This document shows, piece after piece, positions 10,075-21,448 of a DNA stretch of 64,000 nucleotides. How positions within the stretch are numbered: position 1 is the first letter of the stretch; each line of letters begins with the position of its first letter. Origin of the DNA: Eleusine coracana subsp. coracana (Eukaryota; Streptophyta; Magnoliopsida; Poales; Poaceae); NCBI GenBank assembly GCA_032690845.1, contig CM064432.1:57224071-57288070 (forward strand), given 5' to 3'. A program made the translations under genes and the position numbers. The notes under the pieces are model-generated. The model made no database searches and had not been told where the DNA came from. It saw only the letters and a list, made by a program, of their open reading frames with translations.

Positions 10075-12652
10075 TTTGTACAATTGTTACAAGTTGCGAA
10101 GCTTCCTGGTGTTCGAACTGTTGTACAAGCTGTATATTTATAAGCCTAACTTTTAAGCTATAGGTTTTGGATTGGTATAAAATTTCCTCTGGAGGATATT
10201 TCCTTTCCAGTAAATGTACGTTTGCAGTTGCATCCGTTAGTACAGTAGCTTGTCTGTGATCGTTACTAAACGATACAGTCACTAACAGCACTGTCACCGC
10301 TGTAATGGTGGCAGATCAAGTTATTCAGATCAACGATAGAGATAGATGGGACGCCCGTCCAGTTGGGCACCGAATCCGCTCTGATTGTTTTATTATGCAG
10401 TACACCCCTCTATTCCCTCCCCCACCCATGTGATGCCCTATCACACCCCTCCCAAGTTGCCTTCTGACAATTGTTGCTGACTAAGATTCTGACATTGATC
10501 CCTGTCACACCTTACAACTGTAACATTGACTCCCACACTATAGCCACACATCGATCTGACAAAAAGAAAGGCCAAAAGAAATCTTAACAGGCACCACAAA
10601 CGTTGGTTAGTTGGTTTGCCGAATCCGATATATGTCCAAAGTGTGGACGGCATGGATGTCCAGGGCGCGAGCCCACCTGGGCGCCAAATCCGCTCTGTAT
10701 GAAACAATATGACCATAAAACCTGGGGTTATGTGAGACGAGTCAAAATATCTGGGGTTTTATGACATAAAGACCATGAAAACTGGGGTTTTATGAAATTT
10801 ACTCTTTTTTGCTATCTAATCAATTTGTATTAATACATAATTTTGTGGTGTGGAATTCCCACTTACTTTTCTATTCTGCTGTTGCATGCTGATAGCTTTC
10901 CTTGTGCCTGATGTTGCAGGGCAATACTGGACAGGTGTAGTTTTGGTGTGGGCAACTGATGGGGACGGTGGCTACAATATCCGACCGGCACAACTTGCTC
11001 GATAAAATTATGAACTCTGCATTGCTTTCTCGCATCTCTTCCTCGTGAGAGTTTTGCTAGCTTTCTATAGATTGTTTTTCATGTGGTTCAGTCACTATTT
11101 GGCTGAGTGATTAATGTTCAGTGGTATGCTACCAAGTCATCGTCATGCCAAAGATCTTTTATACCTTCAATGGTTATTCGTGGTACCTTGTTGTTGTCTA
11201 ATTTACGTTTTAATTGAAATACGATGATGTATTTTTAGATGTTGCACTGATGCTTGTTTGGCAGGTCCCACCCATATGCTCGCACTTCAACTGGTGATCA
11301 CTTTTTTTTTCTCACCGATAGTATGTATCACTAGGAATTAGTTCTTCTACGGTAGGGAACCACTGTCGATGTCTCCGAGCTCGGCGCTGCCGCTGCTCGC
11401 TGCAAAATACTGCCTGTTGCTGGCCGCTGTCCCCAAACCAACACAGTAGATTAAAGTAAAACTGCTAACTGAGTAAACTTACACAACAACACCATATTTA
11501 AAATAATATAGAAGATCCACAAATTAATTATTTTCTACCATAATCAGCAACATGATGCAATCATTCAGTTTATGGTTAGTTCGACTTATTTATGAATTGG
11601 CCAAAGTTAGACCCGGCAATCCGGCATAAACTATAATTCCCAGAGTAACAAACAATTAAACCGAACGCATCGGCCAGCTTAAGTGGACCAGAAAGTTGAG
11701 ACAAGCAGCCCAAAGTAGCGTAACGAACAATGAATTAGTACAATGTACAACCACTTCTTCATTGCAGAACAACAACATTCAAAGAAACATGCAAACTGTA
11801 CAATGTTCAGCTAATGCGCACACGACACGCAAGTGTTTAATTATGTTGCAGGCTTGGACATGAATCATTTTATCTCGAACTAGTGTCAGGGCTTCCTTTT
11901 CCAACTGCAAGCCGTAAATTTACTTTGAGCCTCAAGTCCAGACTAAACAATAAATCATCAGTAGCAGCAACACCTCCGGTCTAGCAGACTTGCAAAGGTA
12001 ACTGAAATTGTAATGAGAAATTATTGTCAGCCCACAAACATTATAGAAAATGATAATAATGGGATGCATCATAATAAGTGAGTTAAAGGATGTAACATGA
12101 ACCAGTGACAACCTGTTCAGGATTTAGCTTGATATATATATAAAAATGCAAATGCTGATGGTCATAGGCGGTAGCTGAATGAAGTCTGAACCATTTGACT
12201 CGCAACAGCACCATGCGATTTCTTAAGTACAGTTTAGCAGTCCTTAAGTCAAAGTCAATGCTATTATTATTAGATATATACTTTTCACAATACTAAATCT
12301 CCATTGGAAACAAATGTCCAGCACTAAGTTGAACTTATCAAGGGTGACAGGTTCTCAATCTCCAGCACTAAGTTGTTGTTTTCACCTCCATCCAGAGTTT
12401 ACACTAGAGAAATAACCACCTAACTAGTTAAAGGAAACTCTAATTGGTTAAAATTCGGAATATAAGTAACATTGCAGAGCCCTAGTAACTCTGTTCAATG
12501 CTCCTACAGAGTTTTTGTTCAGAAATGCTCCTAGTATAATCATATCTCACTTACTTAATTCAACAGAGTTTTTGTTCAGAAATGCTCGATGTGTGTGCTA
12601 TGATAAAGTCATAAGCATGAACAAAGGAGGTCTTATATGTATGGTAAGGTGA
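10075..12652. other. Intergenic DNA with a short dispersed direct repeat
   Basis: Two related words, 'gggcaccgaatccgctctg' (about 10363) and 'gggcgccaaatccgctctg' (about 10680), recur about 317 bp apart, each downstream of a CCAG-containing GC-rich stretch. Around 10730-10790 there are two related 'ctggggtttta' words. No frame with coding character was found up to 12.6 kb. Confidence 0.4.
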
Positions 12653-13247
12653 AGATAAAATGAACATCTGCAACAATACATAAATCAATCAAATTGCAAT
12701 GTGTCGTTGAGAGAATAGATGACAGGAGTAACTTAAGACTACATCTGCTTTGATTCCATTGGTGACAGAACAGACTAGGCAATGAGACAGGAAGTAGAAG
12801 CCTAAGTTTGAGTGTCTGATTACCTTGAACGTGAGAGCGTGGCCGCTGAGATTGGTTAGCTCGTGTGCTTGCTTGTCTTCGTCTGACCTCATTGCTGTTG
12901 CTGGATCTTGAGAAGCTACATGAGGGTGCAGCAGCGCAGCAGGAGGACGCGGGGTCGAAGAAGGAAGGCGCGGCGCCGGAGAGGGTGCCGACAACATGAG
13001 GCAGACGAAGAGCCAATGGTGAGGGATGGTGATGTTGCTTGATGAGAGGGTGAGGGAGTGCGACGCGTCCTTGACGGCGGGGGACGAGACGGAGGAAGTC
13101 CTGCTGCGTCCCGGCCCGCTCGCACGACGTCCGACGACACGACAGCTTGGCTCGCCTTCGCCATGGCTTCCGGCGGCACCTAGGGTTGGCGAGGCGAAGC
13201 GGGTGTTTGCGGCGCCGCGGGCAGCCGCGGGACGCCGCACTTGTCAC
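12653..13247 (-). other. Copy 2 of the duplicated segment, extending into a GC-rich possible first exon
   Basis: Positions 12653-12998 are nearly identical to 7130-7473. Here the minus-strand sequence continues 5' into a GC-rich block to about 13247 that looks like a gene's first exon and ends at the same GTAATC donor (12820). Three frames are open across it, none convincingly coding. Each is rich in P, S, R and A, as expected from GC-rich DNA. Downstream of 12653 the homology ends within the second exon-like piece. Confidence 0.4.
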
Positions 13248-13653
13248 GTTTCCTCTAAACGGGTCAAGTTGTGGCCCGTTTGCAGGTTGTGGCGCGGGAC
13301 GGCCCAGCGGTGTTGCGGCCTATTCTGTGCCGCTTGCAGGCCTAACTGTCGCATCCAACTCATAACTCACAAGCACAACTACAGCGAAAATTACTACTGA
13401 GCACCAACATAGGTGGTATGTAAGCAGCATGTTTACAAGGGTGCGAACCATTTGGCATGATCGGGTACTGATCGTCTCTTATTGGCTTCAGCGGAGGATC
13501 GATTACTCTTAAATCTCCACGGACCTTTGGTGCACGTGTGGCCATGCATCAACAGGCTGCCATCGTGTAGGGCCTCGGACCAGCGAGTCGGCGAACGGAA
13601 AAAACCAGCTGCCTGGATGGATGCATTCTGATGCCTGCCTTGCAGAGCTCATA
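13248..13653. other. No gene seen
   Basis: Short open frames on both strands look like chance. Nothing recognisable. Confidence 0.35.
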
Positions 13654-14133
13654 GGTGCACTCAGGGGCGAAGCTTCGTTGTGGCCATTAGGACCATGGCC
13701 CCCCTGGCCACTGCAAAACAACACTAAAGTGAATAGTAATTTAGCACTGTTGTTGAGATTTTGTGATGCATTAGTAAGGCCGGCCCTCACTGACTCTTTG
13801 CTCAAGCTTCGCCACTGGGTACACTCGAACTGGACAACGCACCTTGACATGTGTGGGAACGATGATGGGAAGCTCGATGAATTGCTCGAGAGGCAGGACC
13901 CTTTCGCCGGCCTCGGTCATGAAGACGACCACCGCCGCGACGAGGTACCCGTACGTAGAGCGCCACCGCCTCGATGTCGTCGCCGGACGGCGCGAGCGTG
14001 ATGGGGCGCAGTCGAACAGGACGCAGCGGCGGTGGAGGTCGCTGCTGGCGGAGTGCAGCTTGCTCACGATGGGGGCGATGATGTTGCGCGTCGGTGACAC
14101 CACGTTGGTGGTCTCGTCGCCCAGTAATTAGAG
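13652..14133 (-). pseudogene. Unrecognised gene fragment interrupted by a hAT MITE
   Basis: A minus-strand frame reads 'LLGDETTNVVSPTRNIIAPI', 'VSKLHSASSDLHRRCVLFDC', later 'YGYLVAAVVVFMTEAGE' and 'LPLEQFIELPIIVPTHVKV', up to the MITE at 13817. On the other side of the MITE the frame closes two codons later at TGA (13652-13654), so the insertion sits just before the natural stop. Between about 14000 and 13945 a neighbouring frame reads 'PITLAPSGDDIEAVALY', which looks more protein-like than the main frame, suggesting two compensating small indels. I do not recognise the family. Confidence 0.4.
13662..13817. mobile_element. 156-bp hAT-type MITE
   Basis: Terminal inverted repeats CAGGGGCGAAGCTT and AAGCTTCGCCACTG are flanked by an 8-bp target-site duplication with one mismatch: GGTGCACT (13654-13661) and GGTACACT (13818-13825). 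CAGGG/CACTG-like ends plus an 8-bp duplication are characteristic of hAT elements. Confidence 0.8.
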
Positions 14134-14155
14134 TTTGTCTCGGCCATCCCAACAA

Positions 14156-14348
14156 CCTATTCTGCTCCCCTCTAGCTCTCCTCCGATCTCTTGATTATAA
14201 CCCACACCATGACACCAATACACTCAAGGTTTAAGTATTTATCCGGGAGACTTACAACCTAAGAATCACCGATACGGGAACACCGGTATGGCGATAAGTA
14301 TGTTGTGGTCATTTCAATTATTCTCTTGATTGAATTGAAGTGTGCCCT
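14156..14348. other. No gene seen
   Basis: Short intergenic stretch with no recognisable feature. Confidence 0.3.
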
Positions 14349-14545
14349 TATGCATTCAGAAGAAATTTATCAAGTATGTCTGACAAGCATGAGAAGCACA
14401 ATCAACAAGTATGTCTGACAATTCAATATGCATTCAGCACAATCAGCAAGTATGACCGACAGTTCACTATGCATTCAACACAATCAACAAGTAGGACTGA
14501 CGACTCCAAATGCATTCAGCACGATCAACAAGTAATATCTGGCAA
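14349..14545. repeat. ~41-bp degenerate tandem repeat
   Basis: 'atgcattcag' or 'atgcattcaa' recurs at 14349, 14428, 14469 and 14510, each followed by 'cacaatcaacaagta' or a variant. The last three are exactly 41 bp apart. Confidence 0.75.
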
Positions 14546-15590
14546 GCAACCATTCGACACAAGACTTGCAGTTGCTAACACAAGGCTCACACAACAGTTA
14601 TATTTACAGTTAGCTCTAAAAGGATGTAAAGTCATCAGCAGCAGTAGACGGAATTAAGCCTAAATAAGCCAGATGCGCTGACCAGAAGAAGCCACAGATT
14701 TCAAGCAGGTCATGCACCTGTATAAGTTGAGGCCCACAAGGGAAAACCGTGCTCGAATCCCGGATGCAGGATTTGGGCTCGCCCGTCGGTATAGCCCAGA
14801 GGAGTCTTGGTCCATGTTCATCGCTTTCGGCCTATCCCATCCTCGCTTGCCACGGCGATCTACGGCTTTTCCTTTAAAAAAAAACTACGGTCTACACGGC
14901 TTTCTCAGCTGGAGGGTATTCAGTCAGATTCAGATGTTATGAAAAAACTCATATTTCAGGAGTTCCGGCAAATAAATCCATTTTTGAAAACTTTACATGA
15001 TTTCACAATAAATTTTCTCTGATCCACGTAAATATCATGATTGCACATTGATGTTTTTGTGATATTTGAACATTTTTCATGGGCCGGAAGCGATCACCAT
15101 GGGGCAAGGTGACCGGCAACCAAGTCGAACGACGGATCCAACCAAAAATTTGCCCAAGGTTCGTTTCGTGCGGCTCTCAGCTTGAAGCGATCGCCGAGGT
15201 GGAAATAAGTTGAACAAGGCATCCAGCCTCTCTTTGCTGAACGTGTGTTTGAATCTCCAAAACTACAACACTTGGACCTCAAGAGAATCAGGAAGAATCG
15301 GTGTCCTAGGCTGAGAACCGTCGCCGTTTTACTCCTATGACGCTCTGCTCTGCCGTGAGAAGCCGCCGGGAGACGTCGCGGCTTGTGGACAGCCTCTGTT
15401 TCCTGCCGCTTCTTCCCTCTCCACCGGTTATGTCGTAGACCCATGATAGCTCCTGCCTGTGTCTTGTCTCAGCTTAGACTGACTGTACTCATATTTCTCT
15501 AAATCCATCTTCTATGTGTTCTAGTTATCAAAAATCTTTCCTTCATATCTTTTTCTCCCGCACCAATCGTACTCTATATCAGATCCTCTA
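14546..15590. other. Intergenic DNA, possible old SINE-like piece, no gene
   Basis: Around 14745-14885 a 'gctcgaatcccgg' word resembling a Pol III B box precedes 'cctttaaaaaaaaa'. No A box or target-site duplication was found, so I do not call an element. Confidence 0.3.
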
Positions 15591-16270
15591 TATCAACTAC
15601 CCCTCTGTGGAACGCACGTGTCAACCTCTCCCCTCTCCTTTTTCTCTCCTCTCTCTCTTTCCTCCCTCCCTAAATCTCTCTTTTCTCTCCCGAGCTCCAC
15701 GCATCGGGCGCCGCCGCCGAGGACTGCCTCGTCCTCCCCCACGCACGCCGCCGAGCCCGCCTCCCCAGCACGCTCCCGCCGTCGGAATCGCCTCCCCCCA
15801 TGCTCCTGTCGTCGGGCCTGCCTCCCCGCACGCTCCCGCCACCGGGCCCGCCTCCCTCGTGAGCTCCCGCCACCGAGCCCGCCTCCCCAGCGTGCTACCG
15901 CCGTCAGGCCTGCCTCCCCCGTGTGCTCCCGCCACTGGAGCCCGCCTGCCTCCCTCCCTTCTCTTGCCCTGCCCCACGACTAGGGCTCGGATCCGGCTGT
16001 CGGGCCGTGAATCCGACCACCGGGGCGCAAATCTGGCGGCCAGGGCGCGGATCCGGGGCTCCTACTCTCGGCGGCCTCTCCCCTTTTGTCTCTCCGCCTC
16101 GAGCTCTCCAGTGGTGCCGCTGGGCCCGCCCTCCTTCTTCTTCCCTGGCGCCGCCTCTCTCCCTCCTCTCAGCGGCGCGGTGGAGCACCAGTAGCATCGG
16201 CCGACGCGGGAGAGCAACGGCTGGAGCGAGGTGGGGCCGGCAAAGGGCGTAGCATGTCTCCTCTATCCTG
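15590..16270. other. CT-rich then GC-rich block with degenerate internal repeats
   Basis: A polypyrimidine tract (about 15628-15690) is followed by a GC-rich region. In it a word of the form 'gcctccccgcacgctcccgcc', sometimes with CAG or CGT variants, recurs about every 33 bp between 15760 and 15940. Long open frames exist on both strands, but all have the P/R/S-rich composition expected from such DNA. It resembles a first exon or promoter-like part of a grass gene or element. No product is recognisable. Confidence 0.45.
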
Positions 16271-16764
16271 CTGAATTTGGCGTAACCGGAAGCTACGCCA
16301 TCGATAGCGACGCTTTAGAGGAGCCCGGTGCAGCGGATTTTACTCTATTGTGCTACTGCAGGTCGTTTTCCAGTGTCCCAGTACGGACAGTCTCACCTGC
16401 ACGTCATAACAAAAGCACAGTTAAATTATAGCATCAAACCACAAACTCGCGTGCAGACTGCATTTTTTTTTGTTTTGGTTGGCCTGAACGACGCCGGTGA
16501 CCAACAGACAACACATGATTACAAGTCTTTTATCAGCAGATTTCAGCAACCTTGTTCCCGATTTGCATTTGCCAATTATGTGCACGGTGTCCCCGACGAC
16601 GTGCGTGTGTCAGCAAGAGTTTTGCTTGAGCACAGACGACGCTTCGCCATGCTGAAAGTTGCCAACAAATTACTTTACGTACCTTCGCATCTCACTACGT
16701 GTGAGCTAATCATCAGCAATGACAATGAGAAGTGATAATAACGATACTACGGAAGCTGGTCTGG
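16271..16764. other. No gene seen
   Basis: The open frame near 16328-16735 has no recognisable similarity and lies in mixed-composition sequence. Confidence 0.3.
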
Positions 16765-17659
16765 TCAACTCACCTTGAAGCAGAACCCGGACAAGCCTAG
16801 CCCCGGACTCAAACCCGGTCGACCGGGCCTCGACGTCTTCCCGGAGCCCATTGCCGACGAACCGCGTTTACAAGACGCCGGCGTGGTTCTCCCCGGAGGA
16901 GGCATCGACACCGACGCGGCCTGCGACTGGGCACGTTGGCCCGACGACGAGGCGGCCCGCCGCCGCCGCAGATCCCGGCCATGATGTTGTCCTGGAACAT
17001 GTCGACGAACAGCTGCTGCAGCTCCTCGAAGCTCTCCTGCAGGTAGGTGAGATAGAGCAACAGCCACTCGTCGTTCAGCGCACGGTCCAGATTGTGCCGT
17101 TGTACTAGCAGATACGAGTAGCAGAATATTCTAGAAGGCTAGTACTAGTAGTGGTTGGTGATTACCGTTGGCGTGGCCTGGCTCATCATGTCGACCATCT
17201 CTCCGAGGAAGTCGCCCATGCCCGACAACTGATTACACGGAGCAAGAATTAATCGAAACAATGACCCCTCAGTAACCCAATTTTCTCAAAAACCAAACCG
17301 AAGCAATCGAGTGGGTTTAATTTACGTACGTCATCGTCGTCATCCTCGGTGTCGTAGACGCTGACGTCGTAGAGGAAGCGCTTGTTGGAGTCGGAGAGCA
17401 CTTGCAAAGATGGAACAAAACAAAACACGGCGTCCACGCACGAGCGGTGACACAGAGGAGATGCATGATGAGTTGGTTTGTTCGGATCGAGTATCGCTCA
17501 GCGGCTCAGGTGGCGGCAGTTGTTAATAATGAGCAGGGAGGGAAGGGAACAGAAGAGAGTTTGGGAGAGATGAGAGATGGTCACCGGAGTAGGCGCCCTG
17601 GATCTCCTGGAACCGCTCCTTGGCCTCCTCCACGCGCACCGAGCCGCCCTTTTTCCGGC
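16765..17659 (-). pseudogene. DnaJ-like (J-domain) protein gene relic, 5' exon missing, frameshifted
   Basis: Four exons chain in phase: 17659-17585 (reads 'RKKGGSVRVEEAKERFQEIQ' then GAYS), 17400-17330 ('VLSDSNKRFLYDVSVYDTED'), 17228-17166 ('LSGMGDFLGEMVDMMSQATP') and 17036 onward ('ESFEELQQLFVDMFQDNIMA'). This is the conserved order of a plant DnaJ-like family: end of the J domain (VLSD..KR..YD), an acidic run, then the GMGDFLGEM and ESFEELQ motifs. The exon carrying the J-domain start and its HPD motif is absent in the 2.5 kb upstream. In the last exon the frame shifts in a GGC-rich stretch (about 16960); the remainder continues as 'SVSMPPPGRTTPASCKRGSS' and ends 'GFCFKVS' at 16765. All splice borders are intact, so it decayed recently or was captured as genomic DNA. 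Confidence 0.75.
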
Positions 17660-18094
17660 CTGCCACATCGCATACGCGTGGTACCAAAGATCTTATTTCA
17701 ACCCGGAGGCAACCGTGACACGTCAACATGCCCCTGGCGAGTCACCGGCCACATACGCGCCATCATGGGTTGCCCAATTCGTTTGGAGTCCCATTGAGTC
17801 CACTTCACATATGCGCGGGCATGGGGGAGATTGTATGTCCGTAAGTCCGTTGCATGTTCCAGTCCACCGCCTCCACTAGCTCGCTGATGAGCTCCCTGTT
17901 GATGGCCACTTGCAACGGAGAGGATCCTTCAGAAGCAACTGCTCCGGCCGTTTGCCACAAGCAGTATTGCCTGCTCCCTCGCGAGCTCAAGCAGCAGTGG
18001 TAGAAACAGTGGCGGCAGAGCAATAGCGTGTGACAGTTAAGACGTAGAGGAGTGCGGCGAGCACGGGCCAGCAGGATTCAAAAACCGTTACAAT
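17660..18094. other. Possible small coding relic on the minus strand
   Basis: The minus strand at about 17945-17840 reads 'EGSSPLQVAINRELISELVE'. This faintly resembles an ankyrin repeat (G-x-S-P-L-x-x-A), but a single partial unit is not enough to assign it. Confidence 0.25.
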
Positions 18095-18255
18095 AGTGGG
18101 GTTTTTTTCTCGTTGAAAACCGCTTGGTAAATCGGGAAAATCGACTGAAAACCGTTTTTGCTATAGTACCTAGGTCCGATTTTTCCGATAAACCTGAAAA
18201 CGAGCCGGACCAGTTTTGTCGAAAACCAGTCGGTTTTCAACTGTTTTTCAACCCA
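18095..18255. mobile_element. Foldback/MITE-like sequence
   Basis: 'gttgaaaaccg' (about 18113) and 'cggttttcaact' (about 18230) form inverted arms, extended imperfectly by 'ggggttttttt' and 'caaccc'. Several 'gaaaacc' words lie between. No target-site duplication was identified, so the class is open. Confidence 0.35.
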
Positions 18256-20799
18256 TGCGGACCAGTACTTTGTGCCTGTGCGTCAGTGCTTGGAGTACCG
18301 TGAGTATAATGATGATCTTAAATCAAAAGTTGATCAATGTTTCATGGACAAAGCCTTGGTATACTGAGTTGTTTATTTTTTAAAGATTTTTTTCTTCAAA
18401 AATAAAATAATGGAAAATTGATACTAAAATATAAATTATATATGTGATTAAACTCAACACTTATCAGTTATATTCTATTTTTATTAAAAGTCCATAACAA
18501 TGCATTAGCACTTTGCTAGTCAGAATTCAGAATAGTAGCAGAGTTCGTGGATTTCAGTTCGGATGCCAATTCAATTGGGCTGATTCAGAAATTCAGATGT
18601 TGTCCGCCTTGTTGGGCCTGTTATCCAAGATGGATGAAAACCCAACTAAATCCACAAATGTGGAGCCATTCCATTTTGAATATTTATCAAGTTTCCGACC
18701 CGGTTCCATCAGCGCGATAATGATGTTTAGGCGTTTAGCCGAGGAAGTCGTCTTTACCTGGACATTACAAACTGTGACCTCAACCGAATCTGACCCTTGC
18801 GAGTGTAAAATCTTGGGTAGTTGCTAGCCAACACGATGAAGCATTTTTGGTTCGAGCTCTTGTTTAGGGGTGTTGGAGTCGTTTATACTGACATGTGACC
18901 TCCCTAACACCACGTTTAGAACTTTTCGTGATGGGGAGCTGTAGAGGGTCAACGTGTCTAGGCAGCGGGCTTCTACAATCACGGAGTTCACATCTAGTCT
19001 ATGGTGAAAGCGCCGTTTTTCACCTTATATACGTCATTTTATCAACTATACTGACATCTCACCTGGTAGAAGTTAATTAATAATGTGATATGAATACTCC
19101 ACGTCATTTTTGTGTCTATATATTTGGCTTTCTAGAATTAATAATATGCTAAAAATAGTATAAATACTGAATATCTAGAAAATTATTTGCTCCATTGATC
19201 TATAATATGATGCAAAAACAATACATGAAGTATTGATCAAAATACGCCTTAAAGCTCAAAATTTAAAATTAATTGAAAAATAGTGAGTACATTTTGCAAG
19301 GCATTTATAATCTTCCAGACATTTTCGTCGTGAGAAGAAAATAATTTGAAAACATTTGGAATTAAAAGTTTGAAACATATATATGTACCCATATTTCCAC
19401 TCAATGTTAAAAAAAATCTTTTTTCTTTGCAAGAAAAGTAAAGAATTTATTATATCACAAAAAGGGGCACGATCTGGATGTAACTGATGCAAAATTGGAT
19501 TAGATGCTGGCCGGAGCAAAAATGAGGTTGACATCTCCCTAAGCATTGTTTACTTAGTGTCCACCCCCTCCAAAAATAAGCTTTTGAACGAACATCTTAC
19601 CTTCATCATATACATCATCAAATTTGATATACCTAGAAATTATGGTTAGTAAACAGCCAACCGGAGAATATTAAGGAGGTGTCACAACTCAAATACGTTG
19701 GTTACATAAGAATGCAGTACTATGATCAGTTGAACCGATGCGAGGCTTGACCCGACCCAATTTTGATATATGCTCCATCATTATTTTGAATTTGCTAACT
19801 GGCTAGTGAATATTTACTGGACAGCAAAGCGTCATTCCCTTTTACGTATTCCCTTTTGTACACGGAGCCGTTTTGGTCCACAATTTTTTTGTGGTAAAGT
19901 CCTGGAATTTTCTCGGCACCACAAACAGACTCAAGCGTAATTGACGTCATTTTCGAGCCGTCCATGTCGTTTCTCTGGCTGCAAGACATCTCGATGGTCC
20001 TCCTCCGTATCAATCATCAACCCACAAGAGACATCAATATCAATACAAAAAGATGTCCATACTGCCTGCCGCAAAAGAAATGGCAAAGAGCAGCTGATCT
20101 GCTGTTTCCGAAAGAAACTAAACATGGATTAATACTACGGCCTTTTTTCCACCATGGATTTTTTTTTGAATCAATCCAAGGAATATTTATCAGTCTGCTG
20201 CGTGGTATGGGTCCATCATGTACCGGGATCGAGAACGTTCGATGCATATTCAAACTTTGTCCTATGTGGGCGCCTGCATGAGTACCACGTGTGGCGCAGG
20301 CAGAACGCATCGATGAAGTTTTTCTGGGTCCAGAGAAACGTTGTGGTGGTGGTGGTGGTTTGGTACTCGCCTGATTGCGTGATGCGCAGCAGATCTCCCA
20401 AGGAAAGTCGTGGTCGGCCGAGCTGGCCCGCCTGAAAGCAACCTTCACGGAGGCCCTGCGCCGCGCGTAGCGTGCGTACGTTGAACAGGACACGCTACTT
20501 ATCCAGAGTTTTTTTTTTGGTAATTATTTTAAGCAACACCATCCCGGCGTACAATTTTGTTGTTGGCCGAGCTTTGAGTTCAAGCAAATATATTAACCAG
20601 ATTTTAAGTCAACTGAATTTCTCGCATGTTTATGTATACCAGTTTAACTTCAAATCGACGCATAATATATAGCGTGCGTGTACTGTAGGAACTTAAAAGC
20701 CCAATCATCACGCCCTGGAGGATCTATAGCAACATACTAGAAGACCATCTGCGCTTAATGTGTCCAGCTAGACGTGCATGGAGAAAGGAAAAACATCAC
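18256..20799. other. Long intergenic stretch, no gene established
   Basis: Mostly AT-rich. One exon-like patch on the plus strand (about 20394-20470) follows a 'gatgcgcag' acceptor-like site and reads 'SWSAELARLKATFTEALRRA' before TAG, but I found nothing to join it to. A (GGT)n microsatellite lies at about 20341-20361. Confidence 0.4.
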
Positions 20800-20802
20800 T
20801 AA

Positions 20803-21445
20803 AGCTGTGTTTGGAATAGAGGAACGAAAAACATAAGAATAAAAAAAACATAGGAACGAAAAAAACATAGTAATTTGAAAAGTGTGAAAAACATAAGAAT
20901 TCAAAATAGAGGAATAAAGAATTTAGATGTTTAGAATGTAGAAATAGAAACATAGGAATACAAATATTATTATAACTAAATAGAATTTTTGGAAGTCATA
21001 TTATTATTATTGTTCAATATAATTTCTTAATATCATAAACAACCTCGAAACACCTAGTACATTAACTAAAAGTAATTAGACTATTTTACATTTTTGTATA
21101 GCCATCGAACTACCCTAACGTTTCTTATGTTTCTAGTGTTTTTAATGTTGAAGTGTTGATTTGCTCATCTCTGATTATTTATGCTACTTCTATTCAAAAG
21201 CAAGTCAGTTTGAAGGGAGAGAGTAGCATTGAGAGATTAACAGGCAACAGCCACAAGCAACGTGTTCCCTTCACTCGGAGTAGATTTTTCAGTTCCTGTA
21301 AAATGCATGCAAACTATTGCCTTTTCTCCGGAAAGGAATGCCCTATTCGTTTGGTCGTTTGTTCCAAACGTTCTAATCACTTCTCTTTTCATAGAAATAC
21401 ATTCCTGTAAAATTCCTTTAAATATTCTTTAATCCAAACAAAGTC
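20803..21445. mobile_element. 643-bp Tourist/PIF-Harbinger-type element
   Basis: Ends are AGCTGTGTTTGGAATA and, inverted, GACTTTGTTTGGATTA, flanked by the trinucleotide TAA on both sides (20800-20802 and 21446-21448). A TWA duplication and TTTGTTTGG-like ends are typical of Tourist elements. No transposase frame is seen, so it is non-autonomous. Confidence 0.65.
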
Positions 21446-21448
21446 TAA

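Noticed and set aside
13026..13400. Plus-strand open frame opposite the GC-rich block
   Set aside because: Antisense shadow of GC-rich DNA with no coding signature.
14745..14890. SINE-like stretch with a B-box-like word and A-rich end
   Set aside because: No A box at proper distance and no target-site duplication found.
15514..16252. Several overlapping open frames of 100-226 codons on both strands
   Set aside because: All have P/R/S/A-rich composition explained by GC-rich repeats; none shows a recognisable domain and the frames overlap on both strands.
17840..17945. Possible ankyrin repeat on the minus strand
   Set aside because: Only one partial unit with weak similarity, not enough to assign a gene.
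20017..20493. 158-codon minus-strand open frame
   Set aside because: No domain, low-complexity runs from the (GGT)n tract, and no conservation signal visible.
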